Counted from the stretch's first letter, positions 21,301 to 31,315 are shown. The stretch is DNA of 64,000 bases from Skeletonema tropicum (GCA_037178625.1 CM074138.1:1-64000); one strand, 5' to 3'. Notes: generated by a model from the sequence alone, not told the origin. A program made the numbers and translations.

Positions 21301-22197
21301 TTGAAATCCATATCCATACCCATCATTGGTGAACAACAGCCCAAACTTGCTTATGTCAAGCTTCTTCCTTAAAAATGAGACTGCCATTTCACCAAATCCG
21401 TCTACATCGGTATGAGTTCGTAGAAATGTTGGATATTGCTCTTTGTTGTTCAAAGCTGTACTCATGGCGCTGGAACTGACTACTGGTAAATCAAATACTG
21501 CTGCTAGAGAGGCTAGTTTGGAGGAGGCATCGCTGACGTGTGCCCCAATGATTGAGCATGGTTGTTGTTGTTGCTGTGTATTTGACGATCGTGTCACCAA
21601 CTCTGCCAACGCAGTCACAGCATCTAATCCACTGCCCCCTTTATCCATTACCTCAGTTGTAAATCTCACGGGACACCATTCGTTCAACCCCTCCAATTTT
21701 GGAGCAACTACGCCATTACCAGTATTTGCATGTTGAAATGCCAACAAGATTCCTGCCGATGCAGCATAGGCAATTGCTCCTAGATTGCCTCCACCGACTA
21801 CATCTCCGGATCCTCCGCTGAAATCTGCGCTAGAGTGTGATTGAGGGGTGGAGTAGCGGAGCATTGTTGGGACGTGGCAGATTAGCAGTGAGTTGTGCCC
21901 ATCCACTAGCTGTTGATTTGTTGTGTTGGAGCTGGAGGTCGAAATCTCGTAAAGATTGCGACCCACATATGCATCGTTATCTTTGCCGCCGTAGACTGGC
22001 TCTGCAATCAACCTGTGTTCATCCGATGGTACATCTTGGTGATAATTTAAAGCCTGCACCACCATTGAATCATAGTAGCCAAAATCATGCTCATGCTGTG
22101 TTGTCAATGAAGTCTCAATAGATGCAGCCATGATGATATTATTAATTTGCTGTTCTATTGTTGGTGCTCCGCCAAGGCCAAGATCTTTCCGCGTCAT
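18382..22197 (-). CDS. Receptor guanylate cyclase: periplasmic-binding-like ectodomain, TM, kinase, cyclase
   Basis: 1271 residues in one ORF. Residues about 60-560 form a periplasmic-binding (ANF receptor-like) ligand domain (LLFTNDGYGYGFQSS, GNFYAESFANVM). One membrane helix lies at about 608-632, followed by RRRRK. A TKL-type kinase domain (about 655-1035) has GRGTFG, VAVKRV, DFG and SGTPYWMAPELL; its catalytic loop reads HSDLKCAN, so the HRD arginine is Ser. An insert of over 110 residues lies between the Lys and the helix C Glu. The class III cyclase domain (about 1080-1240) has FFSDIVGFTDIS with both metal-binding Asp, KIETIGDAYM with the guanine-selecting Glu, and FGDAVNVAARME. Predicted to make cGMP after ligand binding at the plasma membrane. 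No signal peptide is visible, so a 5' exon may be missing. The start is next to an ATTC microsatellite. Confidence 0.88.
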   Translation of the reverse strand: MTRKDLGLGGAPTIEQQINNIIMAASIETSLTTQHEHDFGYYDSMVVQALNYHQDVPSDEHRLIAEPVYGGKDNDAYVGRNLYEISTSSSNTTNQQLVDGHNSLLICHVPTMLRYSTPQSHSSADFSGGSGDVVGGGNLGAIAYAASAGILLAFQHANTGNGVVAPKLEGLNEWCPVRFTTEVMDKGGSGLDAVTALAELVTRSSNTQQQQQPCSIIGAHVSDASSKLASLAAVFDLPVVSSSAMSTALNNKEQYPTFLRTHTDVDGFGEMAVSFLRKKLDISKFGLLFTNDGYGYGFQSSVLRAAVDHGVEAVGGGVPYSNTDHDDELRAAMKVLKESGCNYFVGNFYAESFANVMTIATEYGLVGDGKFWLISGTADMAPFVLGGALKVNPVVGKAMEGNGIYFCEGGVPGLNGTYDIFTREWKELGGNEEALSYINSKQPVKEDGTKYEYPPVLFQMRPHHVVTFSYDAGVGLALSACEAWKDATTAAAAGTKTELGPSDMLGVFNGSAHYAAFANSTYIGASGHIKFRETFPTRTADSSYFVMANLRAVPVDDDNSTLVRFKGSPVIDYYDTLTSTWQQLPGKEFIYSGGSSVPPVEMVPLDQSIEASGIVALVLAVALVAVISVAMLLRRRRKQNEISWEINPAELKFDEPPVVIGRGTFGLVLLAEYRGTTVAVKRVLPPRLVVQGQRRRNSSGGKRRHSGVGSLDESDKFDLESGLPSSGERGVSSLQTNNRRRVAFSNDAANYIHEEDEWMENRSGDDPTKNVSNDRVDYNPGVLSGKDISGSMSGGSIATKKRFHQILTSIGIGREDDGYERLKRNFIDEMRLLSTLRHPNICTVMGSVTLGSDPMLVMEYMQMGSLFSLLHNETVPLSGELILPILKDVAKGLRFLHSASPPVVHSDLKCANILVDSRLHAKVADFGLSQKRKVGSGTPYWMAPELLRKESDNTPASDVYSFGIILYEAYTREVPYDGEDFDDVIKLVADKMTQKRPPLPKSAPPQIQSMMTECFADDPNERPMFDELDVRLQRLTVESADVTDTIRSRRYSAASQLLYDNFPKKVANAIREGRKVEPESRECVSIFFSDIVGFTDISSTLSPLKVSEMLDRLYSRFDELSLAHDVFKIETIGDAYMAVTNLVKDQDDHAKRVVDFAVEALAAANETLIDVDDQSRGCVNIRVGIHSGAVVANVVGSRNLKYSIFGDAVNVAARMEQNSQVNRIHSSESTAKILHVQDPTRSIQPRGTINVKGKDLPMETFWINEKSADEK

Positions 22198-22224
22198 TCA
22201 TTCATTCATTCATTCATTCATTCC
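22195..22224. repeat. (ATTC)n microsatellite at the cyclase start codon
   Basis: About seven ATTC units directly upstream of, and touching, the ATG of the receptor cyclase on the minus strand. Length change here would move upstream ATG codons in and out of frame. Confidence 0.85.
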
Positions 22225-22383
22225 ATCTTTTCTCTGAACAAGCTATCTTGACTTCATTCTTCAAGGGAAGTGTCGTTCGTGGTTTGCTTTCTACCTTCCT
22301 CAATCAAGCAACGGCAAGGGACCATCGAAGGCCGCAGGTACTTAGGAGGCCGGCAATCTAAATAATGAGAGGAGCTAAGTCGT

Positions 22384-22408
22384 TCGGTCGGTCGGTCGGT
22401 CGGTCCGT
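22384..22408. repeat. (GGTC)n microsatellite
   Basis: About six CGGT/GGTC units ending in GTCCGTCC. Confidence 0.8.
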
Positions 22409-22445
22409 CCGGGCCCTTTGGCGTGTCCTTTGGCCTTCACGGGCA

Positions 22446-22870
22446 TTTTCGATCGACTCTTTCTTTGATTGGCTTGATTTGACCCCTTGCCCCCCCCGTT
22501 TTTAGAATTTTCGATTGACTCTTTCTTTGATTGGCTTAGATTTGATTGTTAAGGGGGGGACACCCCCCTTGCCCCCCCGTTTTTAGAATTTTCGATTGAC
22601 TCTTTCTTTGATTGGCTTAGATTTGATTGTTCAGGGGGGGACACCCCCCCTTGCCCCCCGTTTTTAGAATTTTCGATTGACTCTTTCTTTGATTGGCTTA
22701 GATTCGATTGTTCAGGGGGGACACCCCCCCTTGCCCCCCCGTTTTTAGAATTTTCGATTGACTCTTTCTTTGATTGGCTTAGATTTGATTGTTCAGGGGG
22801 GGACACCCCCCCTTGCCCCCCCCGTTTTTAGAATTTTCGATTGACTCTTTCTTTGATTGGCTTAGATTTG
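22446..22870. repeat. 81-bp minisatellite with G6-ACA-C6 hairpins
   Basis: A partial unit is followed by five units starting at 22498, 22579, 22660, 22741 and 22824. Each reads GTTTTTAGAATTTTCGATTG, then a CTTTCTTTGATTGGCTTAGA segment, then AGGGGGGACACCCCCCTT. Because 81 is divisible by three, a 27-residue repeat can be read on the minus strand, but I see no other sign that it is coding. It directly abuts MORN coding sequence. Confidence 0.85.
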
Positions 22871-23604
22871 ACGAGATGCATGGAATAGGAAAGATGACAC
22901 ATAAGGACGGGCGAGTATGCAAGGGTATTTGGGAGAACGGAAAGATTGTATATGAAGGAGAGTTGAACGAAAATGGGAAGCCACACGGAAGAGGCAAATG
23001 GACCTACTCGGATTCGGTGAATGGAAGAGAGGAAAGAAGTGTGGTCAGTTTGAAAACATTTATATTGTCAGGGTCGAGGTCAGCGAGCAAGTCTACTACG
23101 AGAACGATGAAGTCAAATCGGACTCAAACGTGAAGCGTGAAGCACTGGATGCAGACACCGATAATGAAGATGCCCCACCGAGCAAGCGCCGTAACATTTG
23201 CGTTACTAGGTAAGAAAATGTTCTACCCAGAACACGGCGTTTCTTACACAGGTATCTACTCTCAAGGGGAGGTGCAATGTGATACCACCCTATCCTCTGC
23301 CGAGATCAACCTTCATCTCCAAACACACCTCATCCATGTCTCCAACATCCTCAACAACGTACAGGAGGATTTGGATGATGCAAAGACCACGATCGAACAG
23401 GTCAATTGCTCCTTGACTAACTGGAAAACAAAATTTGATATTGTGTGTAACTTAGCACAGAGTTCTGGGGTCGATCTTGAAACCCTCAACAATATCAGAA
23501 ATGAACATGATACTCTTACATTGTACAACAAGGCTCTCACTTCTAACGTCAATTACATCACCACTTTCACCAACATTAAGAAGGAATCCGAGAGTGGGTA
23601 CTAA
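22871..23604 (+). pseudogene. Degenerate MORN-repeat gene followed by a coiled-coil segment
   Basis: About two MORN repeats are readable right after the minisatellite (MHGIGKMTHKDGRVCKGIW, then GKPHGRGKWTYSD). The frame then shifts near 23012: the better frame continues as WKRGKKCGQFENIYIVRVEV with an acidic, Lys-rich stretch to an Arg-rich end near 23210. A donor/acceptor pair (23211 GTAAGA to TTACACAG near 23252) leads to a helical segment (about 23253-23604), but the splice phase does not match the preceding frame. With the 5' end replaced by the minisatellite, this looks like a decayed gene. MORN proteins usually act at membranes or as scaffolds. Confidence 0.5.
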
Positions 23605-24389
23605 CTCTGCCAAATCATACTAACAGTCCTGTAGAATATTATTTCACCAAATGATTTACATCTCGCTCTAATTTCTTCCTACCTGTCTTCAATCGTTTCC
23701 ACACGTTCACATTAAACCTCTTCATAGATAATCCCTCTCACATAAATCAATATTCTCCCAACCGTGTCTCAGTAATCACTACACAGCATTCGTAGAAGGC
23801 AATGTACAACCTTTATTACATAATTATTAAAGTGTTACATAACGTACTATTTGAATACTGCTATGTATATAAGTAGACACAATCAATATCGTAGTAGATA
23901 GCCGGTGCCTCCTCTCTTATTTAGAAAACCCGCGCAGCGGCTAGACGAGCGTCAGCGAGGCTAGTAGATAAGTACAAGTCAATGTATTGTACCTCTAAAT
24001 CATCATAAAGGTTTGTTACATAAGTAGGGTTAGGGTTAGATGTGAAGGTCAGTAAATGCGAAGACCATGACCTGAATACCGATAGATTTACTCAATCTAC
24101 TTGATACCGCTCGGTTCAGAAAGATACCACCCTGCTCGAGGAACGGCTGGGTCGTGGATAGTACTCCCAATTGACCAGGAGCACGGGGGACACATACGTC
24201 AGCTGCTTTCAGGCTGCTTTCTTCTGCGAGCGAGCTTGCACCTGCCCAACAAAGCACCAACCACCACCCAGCACACCGACCACGCTTTCCAAAGCATTGG
24301 ACCTTCTCATGCATAGATGAATCTTCATCCATTCTCCATACTTTGTACTTTGAACCAATAGCAACTGAAAGGACCGTGCAATCGACAAT
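23605..24389. other. Intergenic stretch with an internal telomere motif
   Basis: No gene seen. A TAGGGTTAGGGTTAGA tract lies at 24025-24039. The last 100 bases should include the promoter of the channel gene at 24390. Confidence 0.6.
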
Positions 24390-26961
24390 ATGATGCATAT
24401 TGGTCGCCTATCAGCGCTGCTCGCCATTGCAGCGGCTCCTCTCTCTTCGGCCTTCACCGCAAGAGGCAATGGATTGTTATTATCAACGCCCAACTTGAAC
24501 TTAATGTCATCAAAGACAACAACAACATCTACTTTGCCCATCTCCTCTATTATCCACAACACACAACAATCGTCGCTGCACTTGATGTCACCACACGATA
24601 TTCTGGATGCCGATTCAATCAACACAGTCAGTTCATTCTTCCTATCACGCGGCAGCAGAGGATCCATGGAGAATGCTGTCCCTCCATCTGAAGGTGTCAC
24701 ACTGTCCATATTGACTGGTGGCTTTGCATTAATCGTGTGGTTCCTCATCAATGAATATAAATACCTCAAGGAGAAATCGAATGTCATGGACAGTGCATTG
24801 AATACAAAGGAAAAGGATTATTCTTGGTACGATCTCGTTGACTATCGGCTTGATTATTTCTTTAGTACCAACGAATGGGCGAAGGTTATCTTGCTCTTTG
24901 GTCTATCGTATGTGTTGGTAGTCTTTGGTGCCGGTCTACTCGTTATTGGAGACAGCGATGACTATGATACGATTAGTGAGGCGGCGTAGACAAGTTGGAC
25001 ATATGTAGTTGATCCGGGGGCTCAAGCAGACGCACCCTCTGAACTCATCCCACGTGCCGTGTCATTGTTCGTTACTTTGGGTGGATTGCTCGTCTTTGCC
25101 TTGCTCATTGGAATTGTTGGTGAGAGTATCGGAGAGAAGATTGAAGATCTCAAGACAGGAAAGAGCCGTGTCTTTGAGAGCGGACACACTTTGATGTTGA
25201 ATTGGAATGACAAATCCATTGCAGTTATTCAGCAAATCGCATTGGCCAATGAGTCGGAGGGGGGAGGAGTTATGGTGGTGTTATCAGATCTAGAGAAGGA
25301 GGAGTTGGTAGAGAAATTAGAGAATGCAATTAATGCAAAGGAGAATCCTCTCGATTTGATGGGGACTGAAGTTGTGTGTCGTCAGGGCAACCCCATTTTG
25401 GAGAATGATTTGAAGAAAGTATCTGCCAACACCGCTAGGGCGGTCATTGCATTGACACCACCCGACTTTGACAGTGATGAAGCAGATGCCAACATGTTGA
25501 GACAGGTTCTAGCTTTAAAAGCATTAGACGGTGATTTTGGCAGTGATGGAGAGAGACACGTGGTGGTGGAATTGCAAGACGTTGATAACAAAGAGTTAAT
25601 CAAGATGGTAGCGCCTGACTTTGCCGAGGTTATTGTCAACCATGACATGATTGGGCGATTGATGCTTCAGTGCGCAAGAACTCCAGAGCTTGCCTATGTG
25701 CTTGATTCTATGATGGGATTTGAAGGTAAATCTCACTTGTGTCCATTGTATCTGTCTCTCCTTTCATGTATCAGGCATCTCACGCTCTACTCTCTTTTCA
25801 TTAATCGTCTCAGGGAGTGAATTCTACTTCGACACGTGGCCAGAGCTTTACGGAAAAACTTTCAAAGAAATTACAGTACGCTTTGATGATGCTATTCCTG
25901 TTGGATTCCGTTCTGCAGACGGAGATGTGCGTGTGAACCCATTGGATGATGATGTTTATCAAGAAGGGGAAGAAATTCTTGTGCTGGCAGAAGATGACGA
26001 TACGTATGAACCAAATGATGGAACATATCCACTGACTGCAGGTGAATGTGAAGATGAAGAGGAATGCCTTCCTGCTTACGAAGCAATTCGGCCTCCAGAA
26101 AAGGTCTTGTTTTGCGGCTGGCGACGTGATATGAGCGATCTTATTTCACAACTGGACGAGTTTGTCCCAGAGGGATCTGAGGTGTGGTTACTGAACAAAA
26201 TTCCGGCGTGTTTGAGGGAGGAGCGCCTTCTCGATGGAGGAAATAAGGCCAAGCTCAAACTCCAGAACCTCACGATGAAAAACGTTGTAGGGGATCATAT
26301 AATACGTCGTGATTTAAAGAGGATCTGGGATACCAATGCCCAAGGCGAGTACACTGGTGAAAAGGTCACTTTAGATCAATTCGATAGCATCCTAATTCTT
26401 TCTGACGAGACGGCAATGAAGAGCGGAGAAAAGGGTAGTACCTCGAGTGATAGTCGATCATTGGCTGCTGTGTTGATCATCCAAGACATGATGGACAAGA
26501 TGTACCAAGTGAAGAAGAAGAAGTTTGCGAGTAATCCTGAGATGATCAAACCACCGTGTGTCCCAGTTAGTGAAATCCTCGACACCCGAACGAAGAGTTT
26601 GCTAAATGTTGCAAACTGCAAGGGTTACGTATTATCAAATCAAATTGTATCCTCGGTCATGGCTCAAGTTGCAGAGGAAAAGGATATCAATGTTGTGCTT
26701 TCGGAGCTCTTTAGTTCGGAGGGAAGTGAGACATACATCAGGCCGGTGGAAAAGTTTGTGGATCTGGATGAGGAAGACACCATGTCATTCTGGGACGTTG
26801 CGCTGAAGGCACGGCAATATCGAGAGGTAGTGGTAGGGTACAAGCCAGCCGATCTTGATTATGACGATGCCGAAGAGCTCATCATCAATCCTCCTAACAA
26901 ATCAGTGCCAAGGCGTTGGAAGAAGGGAGACAAGATCGTGGTATTCAGTTTAGAAGATTAA
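24390..26961 (+). CDS. CASTOR/POLLUX-type ion channel, plastid-targeted, with an in-frame TAG
   Basis: Exons 24390-25725 and 25814-26961 join across an 88-base GT-AG intron that restores the frame (GGG codon). The N-terminus is a signal peptide followed by SSAFTAR, the diatom plastid-import SAF motif. One TM lies near residue 110, another near 170-190, then the pore segment TSWTYVVDPG, a last TM (about 225-245), and tandem RCK/NAD-binding-type domains with HTLMLNWNDKS, VVCRQGNPILENDLKKVSA, VLFCGWRRDM, FDSILILSDE and DSRSLAAVLIIQDM. These are signatures of the plant CASTOR/POLLUX (DMI1) cation channels. A TAG codon at 24987, where a Trp would fit (TGG to TAG), interrupts the pore segment, so the gene may be inactivated, read through, or a base error. 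The 3' end is duplicated at 30705-31315. Confidence 0.8.
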
Positions 26962-27002
26962 TTAATAGCTTTCTAGAGACTTTATTGAGAATATGTTTTC
27001 TT

Positions 27003-27966
27003 AGGAAGGGCGGTCACCCTTGAACCCTCCCTTGTACACTTCACCATTTGCAAGTTGGCAGGGATTGTCATCCTTCCACTCTCCCTCGTACAAGTCACCA
27101 TTTGCAATTTTTCATGTTCCCTGCCCATTCATCTTGTCATCCTTCCACTCTCCCTCGTACACACTACCATCTGCATATTTCAATGTTCCCTACCCATTCC
27201 TCTTGTCATCCTTCCACTCTCCCTCGTACACACTACCACTGGCAAATTTGTATGTTCCCTGCCCATTCATCTTGCCATCCTTCTACTCTCCCTCGTACAC
27301 GTTACCATTTGCAAAGTTGCAGGTTACCCACCCATTCCTCTTGTCATCCTTGAACTCAGTACCATCTGTAAATTTTAATATCCGTCCCCTGCTGCCATCC
27401 TTCCACTCTCCCTCGTACACTTCACCATTTGCAGATTTGTATGTCCCCTGCCCATTCATCTTGTCATCCTTCCACTCTCCCTCATACACGTCTCCATCCT
27501 CCCATGTCATCTTACCATTGCCACTACGCAATCCATTTGCATCAAGCCCCCCAACATAATCTCCCCAAATTCCTCTCCAAATTCCTTTCCAAAATCCTCC
27601 ATCACGGAACCTCTTTTTCTTTGTTTCCACTGGTAGTGTATGTAATGGTGGGGCCGACGGCAATATTGCAGTAGCAGGAGCAAACGCGTGATTATTCTCG
27701 GGCTTTTCCGGTGCTGTAAAAGCCTGACTTGTTGCATTATTGCAAGTCAAATTCTGCTGCATAGCTCCAGTTGAGCTATCACATTTCGGACATTCTGTGT
27801 GAATGGTCTTCCAAACCCCAAAAATATTCTTCTTCCGTAGCTGGAGGTAACATTTGGGGCAGTAACCAGTCTGGATGAGTTCTACCAGAGCACCTTGGTC
27901 CGTGAGGATCGGAGCCGGATGTTTCTCATATGAATATCTGAGGGGATTGATGTTTATGTTGGCCAT
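27003..27966 (-). CDS. MORN-repeat protein with N-terminal zinc ribbon, interrupted by stops
   Basis: The start is taken at ATG 27966, because relatives at 32386 and 55503 also begin near M(N)ANI. A Cys4 zinc ribbon (YCPKCYLQLRKK ... ECPKC) is followed by a low-complexity linker and MORN repeats of the type GDVYEGEWKDDKMNGQGTY. The reading frame stops at a TAG at 27283-27285, where the repeat expects Trp (EGEW). MORN repeats continue to 27003 with two further stops, so about one third of the array is probably no longer translated. It lies tail-to-tail 40 bases from the channel gene, and this pair is duplicated at 30705-32386. Role unknown; MORN repeats commonly bind membrane lipid. Confidence 0.7.
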
Positions 27967-29609
27967 CTGTAAATCTGTAGGTACTTCTATTAATATTCTT
28001 GCTATTACCAAACGCTTCTGTATTAGAATTATGTCGTGGACGACTTCAGCAGAGAAGAATAATTATGTTGGCAGATGCAAAATGGCGGTGGCGAAAAAAA
28101 GTCGCCATTTTCACCCGCCTTTAATGGCGACACTAACTTTGCCACGCACAAAAGTAATGGCGACAACGGGTAAGAAGATTTTACCCGTAAAAATACCGGC
28201 CCGACCACATTAAAATGGATCTTTTCGAGGCGCGCCAAATTTTAGACTGGATCTTTTATGCAAGACAAGGACCATGTCGATGTCGACCTACCTAACAACT
28301 CCAGCGGAAGCAATATCGCCTCCAGAACTTACTTATGCAGCAGCCGACAATGCTTGGATGCAAATGTGGGACATAGCGTCACGTGCAACGTGTGTGGTAC
28401 AGATGGAACTGATGTCGTAGTATATCATCTAATGAGCATGTGGAAATGATTATTTTAATCATCGCAAAGCACAGCATGGGGCCCAAAAAAGAATAAAACA
28501 GCAATTAGAATCGAACTAAAGCAAGTATAATTAGCTTTAAAGCTAGTGAAATCAAAACAGAGCACACATCAACATCCTTGTACCCTTCCTCTTCTTCTTT
28601 CCCCTTTCTTTCTTTCCTCTCTTCAATCGTGCAGCGTTTCAGCTGATCCGGCTGCGCCGCATCAAAAAGACACCGAACCACAGATATCAAATATGGTATC
28701 TGCCAAAAAAATAATGGTTGATTTGCTGGTGATTGAGGTTCGGGTTCGCTTCGCTCCGTTTGTTTTGTTGATTTGTGACTTGTATCGGACGCTGCACTGC
28801 TATCCAGCTATCCACTGCAAGTCAACAACATGGTGAATCTGTCTCTGAAGTGAAAGTGGTGTGGTGGATTCGCCGTCTGGAATCGTGAGGAGCACGGAGC
28901 GCACAATTTGTGATGAACGACATACATTGATCGTCGCTCGACATTAATGAGAACATACACGACGAACTCACCATGAAGCATATTCATTGTATTCATCATT
29001 GGATGCGTCGAGACTGTTGTGTCTCTTGTGCGTCCAACACACTTGTATGTTGGATGGAACAATACGGAAGCGGGCACACAAGTACTTATATTTTGTGGAA
29101 TTTATCCATTTTCACTCTATATTCACCATGCCACTCATGCATGCGTCATAGACCGCCCAGCCACACTCTAGAAGGGACATTCCGCCGCCTCATAGCATTT
29201 ACTTGGCGGCTGCAAACCAGTTTGGTGGCAGAGCAACTCCAACTATTCATCTGATGACCATAATGGAAGTGCATCATCACACCGATGTCAAAGCGTAATT
29301 TTCCGGCACCTCTACTTTGGTGTAATAATATGTAGCGACGGCGTCGGTCGATGATCGCCTGATGGCACCACTTCACAGAAAGTGTGTTGCTGCAGTGGGG
29401 GCGTTTAATTTTATGAGTAGGTAGTGTTGTTGGATGTCGGCCGTAGGAGTGCTAGGACGTCGCCGACATTGAAGTAGCTTGTGTTTTGAGACGAGGCGCT
29501 TCGAAGTTTTCTGATTTAGAAAGTCAGCTTTCTTCTACGTATGTAGTACTTATGAATTCCGAGGGGATAGCAAACTGCAACACCACAATTTTCTGTTTGA
29601 AGTGACTGG
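27967..29609. other. Intergenic stretch with hairpins and a MORN-gene upstream repeat
   Basis: No firm gene. A hairpin AAAATGGCG/CGCCATTTT lies at about 28079-28111, and another, ACGGGTAA/TTACCCGT, near 28167-28190. The segment near 28715-28785 (GGTTCGGGTTCGCTTCG then TTGATTTGTGACTTG) is repeated upstream of the other MORN genes at about 32560-32610 and 55680-55735. Confidence 0.55.
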
Positions 29610-30704
29610 TAGTTCATTGAAGTTGGCCTATTTTGAAGATAGGCCTTCATTCACCATGCAGTGTTGAGATAGATTACTAATTCCTCTTGACAAATGATGC
29701 ATATGTGAGAATCTGCAAAATGACTTCGGGTAGTTTACTACCGCACGAATGATGACTATCGATGCAATGACGCAGGTTTGATTCACTGCTTCATGGTACA
29801 TTAACATCTAATTTAGTTATGAATCTTCAGTGGTGACGAAACAAAGGCTGTAAATGTCATTGTGAATTCGGAATTCGTATGAATGTAGGAGAAGGTCGTG
29901 GCCACGTGGTTTGAAACGGAAGAACGTTCCCGTGGAAGAACCGAAGAACTTGCTTTCAGCAAAAACGACACGAAACAACAACGTTCGTAAGTACATACTG
30001 CCACCCGCGTGCGGTAAGTTGATGCAGCACAAGCACAGCATTGATGCACTCATTGACATCTACAACACCAATCATTCAACAATGAGCAGCGACGAGCCAA
30101 TTACTACATCTATCAAAGGGGCCTCCTCCAAAAAGTCCTCTCGATCCTCCCGCCGTCTAAAATCAGCCAATGACTCAGGCAATGATCAAAATATTGAAAC
30201 ACTATTACTCAATGGCAGCAGCAGCAGCCGCAACAACAGTCCAACAAATAATGATACTCTAGTGGACGCTGCACCAAAAATGAAACGAAAAAAGAAGAAG
30301 CAACGAGGAGCTGCAGAGGCCGCCTCTGAAAATACCGACAATACCGCTACCTCAGCAACAACAACAGGCGACACCACGAAACGTACAAAAAAGAAAAAAT
30401 CCAAACAGCGACGACGATCCTCTGCCGAAAGTGACACTTCGGATAATGAATTCTCACCACCGGAATCTGCCAGATCGTCCTCCACAGGGGATGTTCCTCA
30501 TAAGAAGATGGAGGGGGACAAATTACGAGATTCACTTACGTTGATGAATAAAGAGTCCAAATCTATCAAGAGGGCGTTGGTGGTGGTGGCAAATAATATT
30601 AATGGTAGTAGTAATTCTTCGAGGCAGTCCGCTCTAACTAGTCCGGCGAGACAGACGGCGGTGCAGTTTACTTCATCGACGTTGCAGAGGGATAATCAAA
30701 AGGT
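29610..30704 (+). pseudogene. Truncated copy of the Kir channel gene 5' end
   Basis: The stretch 29610-30690 aligns with 34590-35680: the same upstream phrases (CCGCACGAATGATGACTA, GGAGAAGG...GGCCACGTGG), then an ATG at 30082 matching 34983, and the Ser/Lys/Asn-rich N-terminal coding region including TSPARQTAVQFTSSTLQRD. Homology ends at about 30691. At 30705 the sequence switches to the 3' part of the CASTOR/POLLUX-type gene in another frame, so the ORF ends in TAG at 30744. The membrane and pore parts are all missing. If transcribed it could only make the disordered N-terminal tail. Confidence 0.8.
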
Positions 30705-31315
30705 AATGCCCAAGGCGAGTACACTGGTGAAAAGGTCACTTTAGATCAATTCGATAGCATCCTAATTCTTTCTGACGAGACGGCAATGAAGAGCGGAGAA
30801 AAGGGTAGTACCTCGAGTGATAGTCGATCATTGGCTGCTGTGTTGATCATCCAAGACATGATGGACAAGATGTACCAAGTGAAGAAGAAGAAGTTTGCGA
30901 GTAATCCTGAGTTGATCAAACCACCGTGTGTCCCAGTTAGTGAAATCCTCGACTCCCGAACGAAGAGTTTGCTAAATGTTGCAAACTGCAAGGGTTACGT
31001 ATTATCAAATCAAATTGTATCCTCGGTCATGGCTCAAGTTGCAGAGGAAAAGGATATCAATGTTGTGCTTTCGGAGCTCTTTAGTTCGGAGGGAAGTGAG
31101 ACATACATCAGGCCGGTGGAAAAGTTTGTGGATCTGGATGAGGAAGACACCATGTCATTCTGGGACGTTGCGCTGAAGGCACGGCAATATCGAGAGGTAG
31201 TGCCGATCTTGACTATGTCGATGCCGAAGAACTTATTATCAACCCCCCTAACAAATCAGTGCCAAGGCTTTGGACGAAGGGAGACAAGGTCGTGGTATTC
31301 AGTTTAGAAGATTAG
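30705..31315 (+). pseudogene. Duplicated 3' end of the CASTOR/POLLUX-type channel gene
   Basis: Near-identical to 26335-26961, starting abruptly at AATGCCCAAGGCGAG. It differs at a few bases (for example Met to Leu and Thr to Ser codons) and has lost about 17 bases near 31202, which shifts the frame before the original stop. It has no promoter or 5' exon of its own and is fused to the truncated Kir copy. Confidence 0.88.

Noticed and set aside
22446..22870. Regularly spaced repeats resembling a CRISPR array
   Set aside because: The whole 81-bp unit repeats, with no variable spacers; this is a minisatellite in a eukaryotic subtelomere.
22549..22997. Minus-strand ORFs with a 27-residue repeat (QSNLSQSKKESIENSKNGG)
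   Set aside because: They arise because 81 is divisible by three. No start context, flanking domain or unrelated coding sequence supports them.
24209..24787. Minus-strand ORF opposite the channel gene start
   Set aside because: The plus strand carries a signal peptide, SAF motif and channel domains; the minus ORF is a shadow.
24987..27285. Reassigned TAG codon to explain the two in-frame stops
   Set aside because: TAG serves as the normal stop of the FHA gene, the Kir gene and all truncated RFC1 copies, so reassignment does not fit.
27020..27559. Plus-strand ORFs with repeats such as SFHSPSYTLP
   Set aside because: They are the antisense of MORN repeats. The minus strand gives canonical YEGEW repeats. 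The same applies to plus-strand ORFs at 31537-31743 and 54814-55359.
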